Part shown: piece after piece, positions 57,262 through 64,000 of the stretch
Position numbering within the stretch: the stretch's first letter is position 1
Layout: each line of letters begins with the position of its first letter
Notes under the pieces: model-generated
Database searches by the model: none
Told to the model about the DNA's origin: nothing
What the model saw: the letters and a program-made list of their open reading frames with translations, nothing else
Program-made: the position numbers and the translations under genes
Assembly: GCF_024169515.1 (NCBI RefSeq)
Contig: NZ_JAMKCQ010000001.1
Location: 4,092,001 to 4,156,000, forward strand
Reading direction: 5' to 3'
Source: Erwinia aphidicola
GTDB lineage: Bacteria > Pseudomonadota > Gammaproteobacteria > Enterobacterales > Enterobacteriaceae
DNA length: 64,000 nucleotides

Positions 57262-58569
57262 CTATGCCTGGATTGCGACCTTGTTATCCGCCGTGCGCGC
57301 CATTCCGATCTTCATCAACACCAGATAGCCGACCGCACCCGCCACCAGCCCGATCGTCGCTTCGCCAAACTGCGGAAACCAGATATGCGCAGCCACCGCA
57401 CACAGGCTGCCGAACGCCCAGCCGGCAAAGGCGCTGCCGCGAATACGCTGATTTTTACGCTGGCCGCTGAGGCGCGACATAAGGATCAGGTCAACAATCA
57501 TCACCGCACCAAACGGCGGCACCACCACGCCGAGCAGACTGAGCCACTCCAGGAAGTAGTGCCACACTCCGGCCAGCGCCAGCGCACCGCCCGCCGCACC
57601 GAGGATCAGGGTCCAGATGCGCATTTTGCTGCTGAAGATATGGCTAAAGGCCACCGCGCCGTTGTACAGGCAGTGGGTACACACCGAGCCAAGGTTGATA
57701 AAGACAAACAGGCAGGCCACGGTGCTGAGCAGCACGCCGTGCCCCATCAGCAGCGGCAGGAAGTTGCCGCCGTTGTTGAGCGGATCCACCGCTGCGCCCA
57801 GCGCCACAATCACCACGCCAAACAGGTAGGAGATGCCATTGGCCAGTGGAAACGCGGAGAACGCGGCAAATACGGCGGATCTGCCGTTTTTCGACCAGCG
57901 GGTAAAGTCTGCCGTCATGGTGCCGGAGTCGGCAAAACCGGCCACAACCATCGTCACGGCGGTACCCAGCGTCATGCCGCCCGCTACGCTGGCGCTGCCT
58001 TTAAACTCAGTGACAGTGCTGAAGTCATGATTTTCTGACACCAGCCACAGTGCCACCAGCCCGAGCACCACATACAGCGGCGCCGCGATCATTCCCAGCA
58101 CCGACAGCGCGCGCACGCCGAGGAAAGTGATGGCGGTATAAAGCACCATGGCAAACGCCGTTACTGCCAGCGCATTCCAGCCAAAGGTCTGGTTGATCAC
58201 CAGCCCGGTCAGCCCGGTCTGGAAGGCGTACCAGCCGATCACCACGATGGAGAGAAACCCGGACACCAGAATATAGCCATGGGTACCGAAAGTCCGTTTT
58301 GCCTGCAGCGCAAAGTTCATTCCGCTATTGCCGGCAAACCAGCTCAGCGCACCGACATAGGCAAACAGCACCAGGTTGCCGAGCAGGATAGCGATAATTG
58401 CCGGCCAGAAACCGAGGTGCCAGGTAATGATGCCGCCGAACAGCGCGTTGGTGAGGATCATCGGGAAGCCAAACCACACCGCCGAGACGGAGCGCGTAGA
58501 GTGACGATGGCTGAGCGGAACCGGCTGGTGCTCAAATTCCTGATGCAGACTGTCTGATGATTTTTTCAC
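57262..58569 (-). CDS. NCS1-family permease (cytosine/purine/hydantoin/allantoin type)
   Basis: This 435-residue protein has about twelve hydrophobic segments and NCS1 features: VSAVWFGFPMILTNALFGGI, ALSWFAGNSGMNFALQAKRTFGTHGYI, FADSGTMTADFTRW and GVVVPPFGAVMIVD. It is closest in pattern to CodB-like cytosine permeases. The start is GTG with TGAGGAA upstream. It lies nine bases behind the amidase gene, suggesting that uptake and hydrolysis of one nitrogen compound are coupled. Confidence 0.9.
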   Translation of the reverse strand: MKKSSDSLHQEFEHQPVPLSHRHSTRSVSAVWFGFPMILTNALFGGIITWHLGFWPAIIAILLGNLVLFAYVGALSWFAGNSGMNFALQAKRTFGTHGYILVSGFLSIVVIGWYAFQTGLTGLVINQTFGWNALAVTAFAMVLYTAITFLGVRALSVLGMIAAPLYVVLGLVALWLVSENHDFSTVTEFKGSASVAGGMTLGTAVTMVVAGFADSGTMTADFTRWSKNGRSAVFAAFSAFPLANGISYLFGVVIVALGAAVDPLNNGGNFLPLLMGHGVLLSTVACLFVFINLGSVCTHCLYNGAVAFSHIFSSKMRIWTLILGAAGGALALAGVWHYFLEWLSLLGVVVPPFGAVMIVDLILMSRLSGQRKNQRIRGSAFAGWAFGSLCAVAAHIWFPQFGEATIGLVAGAVGYLVLMKIGMARTADNKVAIQA

Positions 58570-58578
58570 GGGTGTTCC

Positions 58579-60024
58579 TCAGAGTTCAGGCGCGAACCGC
58601 GCAGGTTGGTGGTGTTTCCACGGCTGGAGACGTTCAAACGCGGCGCTGGCGGCCAGCACGCGGGCATCGTCGAGATGGCGGCCAACGATCTGCAGCCCGA
58701 CCGGCAGCCCTTCGGCGGTAAATCCGCACGGCACCGAGGCAGCAGGCTGGCCGCTGAAGTTGAACGGGAAGCAGAATGACAGCCAGTGATCGCTGCTCAC
58801 CCGGCGGCCGTTAATCTCTTCCGGCCCCTGCATCCCCAGCGGGAATGGCGGTGTGGCCAGCGTGGGGGTAATCAGCAGGTCGTAGCCCTGCATAAAGCGC
58901 CACAGCGTATTCACCAGCCTCTTGCGCGCCGTCATGGCATCGGTAAATTCGGCGGCCTGCCACGGTCGTTGCAGCATGGCAACCAGATGCGCGGCCATCT
59001 GCCCGCCAAACTCAGGCAGCTGCGCGCGCATGCCGCTCAGGTCGGTTTCCAGCGCGACTATGGCGCGAAATGACTCAACCTGGTCGCCAAATGGCGGGTC
59101 GACGAGCTCCACCGTGCAGCCGAGGTCATCGGCAAAGCGCTGGGCGGCGCGGCTGACCAGCGCTCTGACCTGCGGGTCGAGCGCCACAAAACCAAAGTCC
59201 GCGCTGAAGGCTACGCGTAGCCCGCGCACTGGATGGCGTAACGAACCGAGCCACTCCACGTCGCTGCAGGGAATCGAGTGGCGATCGCGCATATCCGGTC
59301 CCGCCATCACCGACATCATCAGCGCCGCATCGCGCACGCTGCGCGTCATCGGGCCAATGTGCTCCAGCGACTCCCAGCTTGAGACCCCGGGATAGCGATC
59401 GTCGCGGCAGCCGGGCCACAGCGGCACGCGCCCCATCGACGGTTTAAAACCGTAAACCCCGCAGTGCGCCGCCGGGATACGTACCGACCCGCCGCCGTCG
59501 CTGCCGAGCGCCAGCGGGCACAGTCTTGCAGCCAGCGCCGCCCCGGACCCGGCGCTGGAGCCGCCGGGCGTCTTGCTGAGATCCCACGGATTGCGCGGCG
59601 CGGGAAACAGCAGGTTGTCCCCCACGCCGCTGTAGCCGAACTCCGGCGCGGTGGTTTTCCCCAGCATTACCGCTCCGGCGGCCATCAGGCGCTCAACGCA
59701 GATATCATCTTCATCCGGCACGAAATCGCGATAGATAGCCGAGCCGGAAGTGGTTTTTACCCCGGCGGTGGAGATCAGGTCTTTTACCGCCAGCGGCACC
59801 CCGGCCAGCGGCGGCAGCGTTTCACCACGCGCACGCCGGGCATCTACCGCCGCGGCCTGCGCCATTGCCCGCTCAGGCGTCGGCGTACAGAACGCGTGAA
59901 TCTGCCCGTCGCGGCTCTCCATGCGCTCAAGCGCAGCGCGGGTAATCTCCAGCGCTGAGACTTCGCCGTGGCGAATATGCGCCGCCAGATTGGTCGCATC
60001 GCCATCCAGTAAATCGTCAAACAT
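58579..60024 (-). CDS. Amidase signature-family hydrolase
   Basis: This 481-residue amidase has the Ser-cisSer-Lys triad: Lys in LAVKDLI, then TPGGSSAGSGAALAA and GSDGGGSVRIPAAHCGVYGFKPS. The substrate cannot be told from sequence. It lacks the extra C-terminal domain of allophanate hydrolase (about 600 residues), so it is not an obvious AtzF, although AtzF cores belong to the same superfamily. GGGGTG precedes the ATG. It is the first gene of a minus-strand group with an NCS1 permease and an aminotransferase. Confidence 0.9.
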   Translation of the reverse strand: MFDDLLDGDATNLAAHIRHGEVSALEITRAALERMESRDGQIHAFCTPTPERAMAQAAAVDARRARGETLPPLAGVPLAVKDLISTAGVKTTSGSAIYRDFVPDEDDICVERLMAAGAVMLGKTTAPEFGYSGVGDNLLFPAPRNPWDLSKTPGGSSAGSGAALAARLCPLALGSDGGGSVRIPAAHCGVYGFKPSMGRVPLWPGCRDDRYPGVSSWESLEHIGPMTRSVRDAALMMSVMAGPDMRDRHSIPCSDVEWLGSLRHPVRGLRVAFSADFGFVALDPQVRALVSRAAQRFADDLGCTVELVDPPFGDQVESFRAIVALETDLSGMRAQLPEFGGQMAAHLVAMLQRPWQAAEFTDAMTARKRLVNTLWRFMQGYDLLITPTLATPPFPLGMQGPEEINGRRVSSDHWLSFCFPFNFSGQPAASVPCGFTAEGLPVGLQIVGRHLDDARVLAASAAFERLQPWKHHQPARFAPEL

Positions 60025-60384
60025 ATTTCACCCCACCCTGATTGCTAGCACTTAGGCTATCACTGCATAAAGCGGGCCAGATATGGGTAGATCAGGGAAA
60101 TCGTTGCTGAAGAGGCGCCGGGATAGGTTGCGGGATACAAGTTGGAATACTCAGCGCGTGAGTCAGAACAGGAGTTGCACAAAAATAAGGCGGGATTGCA
60201 CTGCGGTAGCCACTGCCTGGGAGGCATCACCAATTTTTTTACATTGCATTTTTTAACGCTGCCATGATAAAAAGCGCCAATTGCATTAATAAAACTTACC
60301 AATATGATACCCTGACGGATTCATATTCGCTGATAACGAGTTTGCCTGATGTTCTTAAACCTCATGGAATGATGGAGTAAAGCT
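60025..60384. promoter_or_regulatory. Intergenic region with a sigma70-like promoter for the effector-like gene
   Basis: This 360-bp AT-rich gap lies between the amidase and the next plus-strand gene. TTGCAT (60281-60286) and TATGAT (60303-60308) are separated by 16 bases and face the gene at 60385. I see no coding gene, repeat or terminator hairpin in the rest of the gap. Confidence 0.5.
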
Positions 60385-61350
60385 ATGTTTTATCCTGGTC
60401 AGCAATCCCCAGATTCAAGTTTGCCTGGTTATGATTTGGCTCGCCGGCTTGGTCATCAGGCCGGTGCAGATTTCGACTTTAAGAAGCTTGCCGATAAACT
60501 CGACTGCACCCGCAACTTTTACCATGTCGGAATTATTTTTGATGATGGCCGCCAGCGATGGTTAGTCCGCCCCTCAAAACGCATTGCTGATGTTAATCAG
60601 AGCACGGTCAGCCATGTAGTAATCAGCAAAGTCCCAGACATGTCACAGTCGCATGCCCAAAAAGCGGTTGTTAATACGCTTTCAACCCCTTCACTGGCAA
60701 CGGAAATTACGTCTACTGGCTTCGCCTGTGGTGCAATGTTAGTTACGCTGGTTATGGCCTTTGGTGCTGGTGCAGCCGTTCCTTTTACTGCTGGTGGTAC
60801 CGGCATTATCGCGGCGATCAGTATGGCTGGTGCACTGGCCACTGGCGCGCAATGCATGATTGGTGCGGGTAGACTGCTTGCAATGGGCACTAATCATGGT
60901 ACAGATGTCGCCTGGCTGGACAGTCAGGACTGGTACGTTGCCACCAGTACAATTCTTGATGTGATATCTCTTGCTGCTGCTGGGGTAGCATTGAAGGGAA
61001 CCCTGGAAACCTACCGATTAATGAAAGCGGCCTCATCTGGTAAGGCTGTTGAGTGGTTTAAAAATTTGAGTCGGGCGGAAAGAAAACGCATTACTGAAGA
61101 AATTATAAAAGCACAAAACCCCGGCATATCGAGTTCGGGAGTAAAGGCAGCGATTCGCGCTGGTGTCTATCCCAAACGTTTCCCCAGCGAGTCGCTGCAA
61201 AAATCGTTACAGAATGAACTGATCAATGCGGTAACTAATGCTTCTGCATTCGCCGGGAGTTCATTAACCGGAACCATTCGTAATCCGCATAATTTATCTC
61301 AGACTGGGCGCTATGTTGTGGGTATCATTCAATCCTTTACGCCAAATTAA
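60385..61350 (+). CDS. Putative pore-forming effector-like protein with glycine-rich hydrophobic core
   Basis: This 321-residue protein is of no family I can name. An N-terminal soluble region (~110 residues) is followed by a long Gly/Ala-rich hydrophobic stretch at about 112-175 (GFACGAMLVTLVMAFGAGAAVPFTAGGTGIIAAISMAGALATGA), a second at about 193-208, and a basic C-terminal half. There is no signal peptide. This layout resembles glycine-zipper or colicin-like pore formers delivered by contact-dependent systems, which is an inference. GGAG precedes the ATG. A four-helix membrane protein gene follows 16 bases later, like an immunity gene. The DNA is visibly more AT-rich than its surroundings. 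Confidence 0.75.
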   Translation: MFYPGQQSPDSSLPGYDLARRLGHQAGADFDFKKLADKLDCTRNFYHVGIIFDDGRQRWLVRPSKRIADVNQSTVSHVVISKVPDMSQSHAQKAVVNTLSTPSLATEITSTGFACGAMLVTLVMAFGAGAAVPFTAGGTGIIAAISMAGALATGAQCMIGAGRLLAMGTNHGTDVAWLDSQDWYVATSTILDVISLAAAGVALKGTLETYRLMKAASSGKAVEWFKNLSRAERKRITEEIIKAQNPGISSSGVKAAIRAGVYPKRFPSESLQKSLQNELINAVTNASAFAGSSLTGTIRNPHNLSQTGRYVVGIIQSFTPN

Positions 61351-61366
61351 CCTGCGGGATAATAGT

Positions 61367-61954
61367 ATGTTTCAGCAACTTCTCCAGCGCCTGCAGCATT
61401 GCAATCAGGTGAGTGCGCGTATTGGGCATGCCAGCCACACAGAGTTGCAGCAGTTAAAAGAGCAGCTTTCAGAACAGATGGGAAAACCTGTTGGATGGCA
61501 CACAATGGGTTTACCTGCGGCTATCAGCACTTTGGGAATCATTCTGAGTTTCGCTATCCCCCAGCTGTGGCTGGGCTATATCGTAATGACGGGGTTAAAT
61601 CTCCCCCCGCAGCAGGTGTTTATCTGGGTAGTGTTAACTTCGTTGATCTTTGCTGCTGCCAATGCAGTGACGATGTTTACGATCGGCAAAGGCAGTATTA
61701 CAGCGGTCAAAATGCACCTGGCACTCTCCGCCATTAGCCTGATGCTGGCCAGTGCGTATTTAATCTGTTCTCTTGTCGCGGCAGTGACCAGCAGTTATTG
61801 GGCTGGTTCCAGCGTGGCGGCAGCCATTACCGGGGGCGTAATGTGGTTAATTAGCGCCGGCTGTATCCGTTCGACCGCATTTTATCAAATGCTGCTGTTT
61901 GCACTGCATAACCGCGTGTGGCGACAGTTAATGCAGGTTAGCCGCAGCCATTAG
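61367..61954 (+). CDS. Small polytopic membrane protein, candidate immunity protein
   Basis: This 195-residue protein has a ~45-residue charged N-terminus rich in Gln (LQQLKEQLSEQMGKP) and four hydrophobic segments (about residues 49-73, 79-103, 115-138 and 143-166). I do not recognise a family. It lies 16 bases downstream of the effector-like gene in the same orientation, with the same low GC. The start at 61367 is chosen because an in-frame start at 61313 would overlap the upstream gene and has no ribosome-binding site; GGGA lies nine bases before it. Role as inner-membrane immunity is inferred. Confidence 0.72.
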   Translation: MFQQLLQRLQHCNQVSARIGHASHTELQQLKEQLSEQMGKPVGWHTMGLPAAISTLGIILSFAIPQLWLGYIVMTGLNLPPQQVFIWVVLTSLIFAAANAVTMFTIGKGSITAVKMHLALSAISLMLASAYLICSLVAAVTSSYWAGSSVAAAITGGVMWLISAGCIRSTAFYQMLLFALHNRVWRQLMQVSRSH

Positions 61955-61991
61955 GTTAGACCACTGCGAAGGCTCTCAGGGGCAGGTCCTG

Positions 61992-62015
61992 GTAGGGGTC
62001 GGGCATGCCCGACCC
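61992..62015. repeat. 20-bp perfect GCATGC-core palindrome
   Basis: GTAG precedes GGGTCGGGC joined to ATGCCCGACCC (61996-62015). The core is identical to that at 12289-12308 but in the opposite orientation relative to the CTAC/GTAG edge. It lies between the membrane protein gene and the convergent MFS gene. Confidence 0.9.
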
Positions 62016-62021
62016 GAAGGC

Positions 62022-63251
62022 TTATGAATTCTCCAGCTTCTGCCGCCGCCTCAAATGCGGGAACAGCGTCATCCACACCGCGACCACCACCAGGGTGCCG
62101 ACGCCACCGAGCACCGCAGCAGGCACCGCGCCCATCATTGCTGCCAGCAGGCCGGATTCAAACTCCCCGAGCTGGTTTGAGGTATTAATAAAGATACTGT
62201 TGACCGCATTGGCGCGCCCGCGCATATCATCCGGGGTGTCGAGCTGCACCAGCGCCCCGCGGATCACCATGCTGACCATATCAAAACCGCCGAGCGCGGC
62301 CAGCGCCAGCAGCGAGAGCCACAGCTGGCTGGAGAGCGCAAACACCAGCGTAGCAACGCCGAACCCGGCTACGGAACCAAACATAATCATGCCGACATTC
62401 TTCTCCAGCTTGTTACGGCTGAGCCAGACGCCCACCAGCAGCGCGCCAACCGACGGTGCGCCGCGCAGCATCCCCAGCCCCCACGGCCCGGTATGCAGAA
62501 TATCTTTGGCAAAAATTGGCAGCAGCGCAGTGGCGCCGCCCAGCAGCACGGCAAACAGGTCGAGCGAGATCACGCCCAGCACGTCGCGGCGCTCGCGGAT
62601 GAACTTCACCCCGGCAAACAGCGTTTTGATATTCGCGGGCAGACGCGGCTGCGCGGCGCGGATAAAGCGGATGCGGCTGACCATAATAATCGACAGCAGG
62701 TAAAACGCCGCGGCCACCGTATACACCACCTCTGGTCCGGCAACATACAGCAGCCCGCCGAGAGTCGGGCCGAGGATCACCGCGCTTTGCCCGCTCACCG
62801 CCCCCGCTGCCGTGGCGCGCGCCAGCATCGCAGGCGGCACCAGCGAGGGCAGCATCGACTGCATTGCCGGGCCTTCAATCGCCTTCGCCATCGAGATAAG
62901 AAACACCAGTCCCCACAGCGCGTGCTGAGTCGACCAGTGATTAAAGGTCAGCAGCACCAGCGCCAGCAGCGCGCCCCACTCCATGAGCTGCCCGCACAGC
63001 ACAATACGGCGGCGATCGTACTGGTCGGCCATATGCCCGGCCGGCAGCGCCAGCAGCACCGACGGCAGAAACTGCATCAGGCCAATCATCCCCAGCGCCA
63101 TTGCACTGTGGGTGATAGCGTAGATCTGCCAGCTGACCGCCACGGAGAACATCTGAAAACCGAAGGAAGAGAAGGTGCGCGCCAGCCAGAAAGCGACAAA
63201 GGCGCGTTGATGCAGCAGCGAACCATCCGCTGCTGGTGCAGGTGAACTCAT
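62022..63251 (-). CDS. MFS transporter, DHA3/EntS-like
   Basis: This 409-residue, twelve-helix transporter has RAFVAFWLARTFSSFGFQMFSVAVSWQIY, ALPAGHMADQYDRRRIVL and LVQLDTPDDMRGRANAVNSIF. These are typical of the DHA3 group that includes siderophore and macrolide exporters. Substrate unknown. The start at 63251 (MSSPAPAADG) is chosen because GGAAT precedes it and the alternative at 63293 would need a TTG codon. It is followed upstream by the sugar dehydrogenase gene on the same strand. Confidence 0.86.
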   Translation of the reverse strand: MSSPAPAADGSLLHQRAFVAFWLARTFSSFGFQMFSVAVSWQIYAITHSAMALGMIGLMQFLPSVLLALPAGHMADQYDRRRIVLCGQLMEWGALLALVLLTFNHWSTQHALWGLVFLISMAKAIEGPAMQSMLPSLVPPAMLARATAAGAVSGQSAVILGPTLGGLLYVAGPEVVYTVAAAFYLLSIIMVSRIRFIRAAQPRLPANIKTLFAGVKFIRERRDVLGVISLDLFAVLLGGATALLPIFAKDILHTGPWGLGMLRGAPSVGALLVGVWLSRNKLEKNVGMIMFGSVAGFGVATLVFALSSQLWLSLLALAALGGFDMVSMVIRGALVQLDTPDDMRGRANAVNSIFINTSNQLGEFESGLLAAMMGAVPAAVLGGVGTLVVVAVWMTLFPHLRRRQKLENS

Positions 63252-63362
63252 AGCGATTCCGAATCTTATTGTCAGGTTTTGTAATGTTGACAATAAAATA
63301 GCCCAATCAGCACGGTGCGGCGATGAGAATAATCACCAGCGCACTCGCCCTGACTGCACGCT

Positions 63363-64000
63363 TTACTGCGCGGCGGTGACGCGCCAGACGGTGTCTCCGG
63401 CATCGTCGGCGATCAGCAGTGCCCCCTGCTGGTCCATCGCCAGCCCAACCGGCAGGCCGTGCACCTGCTTATGATCGTCGCTGAGGAACCCGGTCACCAC
63501 CGGCTGCGGCAGGCCAACCGGCTTGCCGTTCTCAAAGGCGACGTACGCCACGCGATAGCCGTTGAGCGGGTCGCGGTCCCAGCTTCCGTGTTCGCTGATA
63601 AACGCCCCGCCGTGATACTGCGCAGGCAGACTGTTGCCGGTGTAGAACCACAGGCCAAGCGGCGCGACGTGCGAGCTGAGCGCATAATCCGGCTTCACGG
63701 CTTTCGCTACCAGATCCGGGCGCGGCGGCTGTGCACGCTTATCAACATGCTGACCAAAATAGCTGTATGGCCAGCCGTAGAACGCCCCTTCATTCACCGA
63801 GGTCAGATAATCTGGCACCAGGTCTGCGCCAATTTCATCGCGCTCGTTGACCACCGCCCACAATTTTCCGGTTTGTGGCTCCCACTGTAATCCGGTCGGA
63901 TTGCGTAGCCCGCTGGCATAAATACGGCTGGCGCCGCTGGCCGCATCCACTTCCAGCACTGCCGCCCGCCGATACTCGGCCCCGATGCCGTTTTCGGTGA
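63363..64000 (-). CDS. PQQ-type sugar (sorbosone) dehydrogenase, C-terminal part (5' end outside window)
   Basis: About 211 residues are present and the frame stays open to the window edge (TENGIGAEYRRAAVLEVDAASG...). The sequence shows beta-propeller repeats: ASGLRNPTGLQWEPQTGKLWAVVNERDEIG, FYGWPYSYFG, FISEHGSWDRDPLNGYRVAYV and HGLPVGLAMDQQGALLIADDAGDTVWRV. This is the GSDH/sorbosone dehydrogenase family, periplasmic quinoprotein-type aldose oxidases. The start, signal peptide and any downstream electron-transfer gene are outside the window. Confidence 0.88.
   Translation of the reverse strand, partial: TENGIGAEYRRAAVLEVDAASGASRIYASGLRNPTGLQWEPQTGKLWAVVNERDEIGADLVPDYLTSVNEGAFYGWPYSYFGQHVDKRAQPPRPDLVAKAVKPDYALSSHVAPLGLWFYTGNSLPAQYHGGAFISEHGSWDRDPLNGYRVAYVAFENGKPVGLPQPVVTGFLSDDHKQVHGLPVGLAMDQQGALLIADDAGDTVWRVTAAQ

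Noticed and set aside
60060-60302. An 80-codon minus-strand frame between the amidase and effector-like genes
   Set aside because: Cys- and Pro-rich, no ribosome-binding site, no recognisable domain; it overlaps the predicted promoter of the next gene.

Overview
The window is about 64 kb of a GC-rich enterobacterial chromosome, most likely from the Erwiniaceae (Erwinia/Pantoea relatives). That assignment is an inference. It rests on E. coli-like LplA, ArsB, CscA/CscR and BluF proteins combined with a cyclic beta-1,2-glucan synthase, a UvsE endonuclease and many short GC-rich palindromes. The key landmark is a 28-bp site at 34615-34642 that matches the E. coli chromosome-dimer resolution site dif at every base as I recall it. 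A Ter-like Tus-binding site follows at 36008-36030, in the orientation that would stop a fork that has already passed dif. The window therefore covers the replication terminus.

Left of dif (1-34.6 kb): the end of a LysR regulator, an SDR dehydrogenase and a GFA-family protein; a 2864-residue NdvB-like synthase; two small genes; and uvsE. Next comes a catabolic block read on the minus strand (PotABCD-type ABC transporter, creatinase-like M24 hydrolase, flavin reductase), divergent from a TIM-barrel isomerase and an FCD-type GntR regulator. Their shared upstream region carries a perfect 18-bp inverted repeat and repeated TTTGGTGCAA motifs. Then follow a YdeE-like MFS protein, the blue-light receptor BluF with an apparently intact EAL domain, ASCH and phosphoesterase genes, an arsRBC/arsH arsenic locus, and a sucrose locus (cscA, cscB, cscR) without a fructokinase gene.

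At dif: a decayed IS of the ISNCY/IS1202 type (33084-34609) ends exactly 5 bp from dif and is flanked by the 5-bp repeat CCATC. It holds a chimeric, truncated transposase and a complete Nudix hydrolase gene. Two related palindromic elements bracket a VOC gene and an acetyltransferase gene between dif and the Ter-like site.

Right of dif (36-64 kb): a six-gene organosulfur-scavenging operon (MetNIQ-like transporter, flavin monooxygenase, two SfnB/DszC-like oxidoreductases); a five-copy 97-bp palindrome array; a frameshifted GlxA-type regulator; a GAPDH paralogue; and lplA. Next is a guanidine-assimilation operon (ABC transporter, two DUF1989 carboxyguanidine deiminase subunits, urea/guanidine carboxylase) behind a guanidine-I riboswitch whose core is perfectly complementary to the downstream Shine-Dalgarno region. 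The remainder is an MHS transporter, an amidase/NCS1 permease/aminotransferase group, an orphan pair resembling a pore-forming effector with a membrane immunity protein, an MFS exporter and the end of a PQQ-type sugar dehydrogenase.

A family of short palindromes recurs throughout. Their stems differ in sequence but keep pairing, and they keep a CCCCTAC/GTAGGGG edge. Overall the gene content fits a plant-associated or epiphytic scavenger that takes up sucrose, organosulfur compounds, guanidine and amides and responds to light, UV and arsenic.
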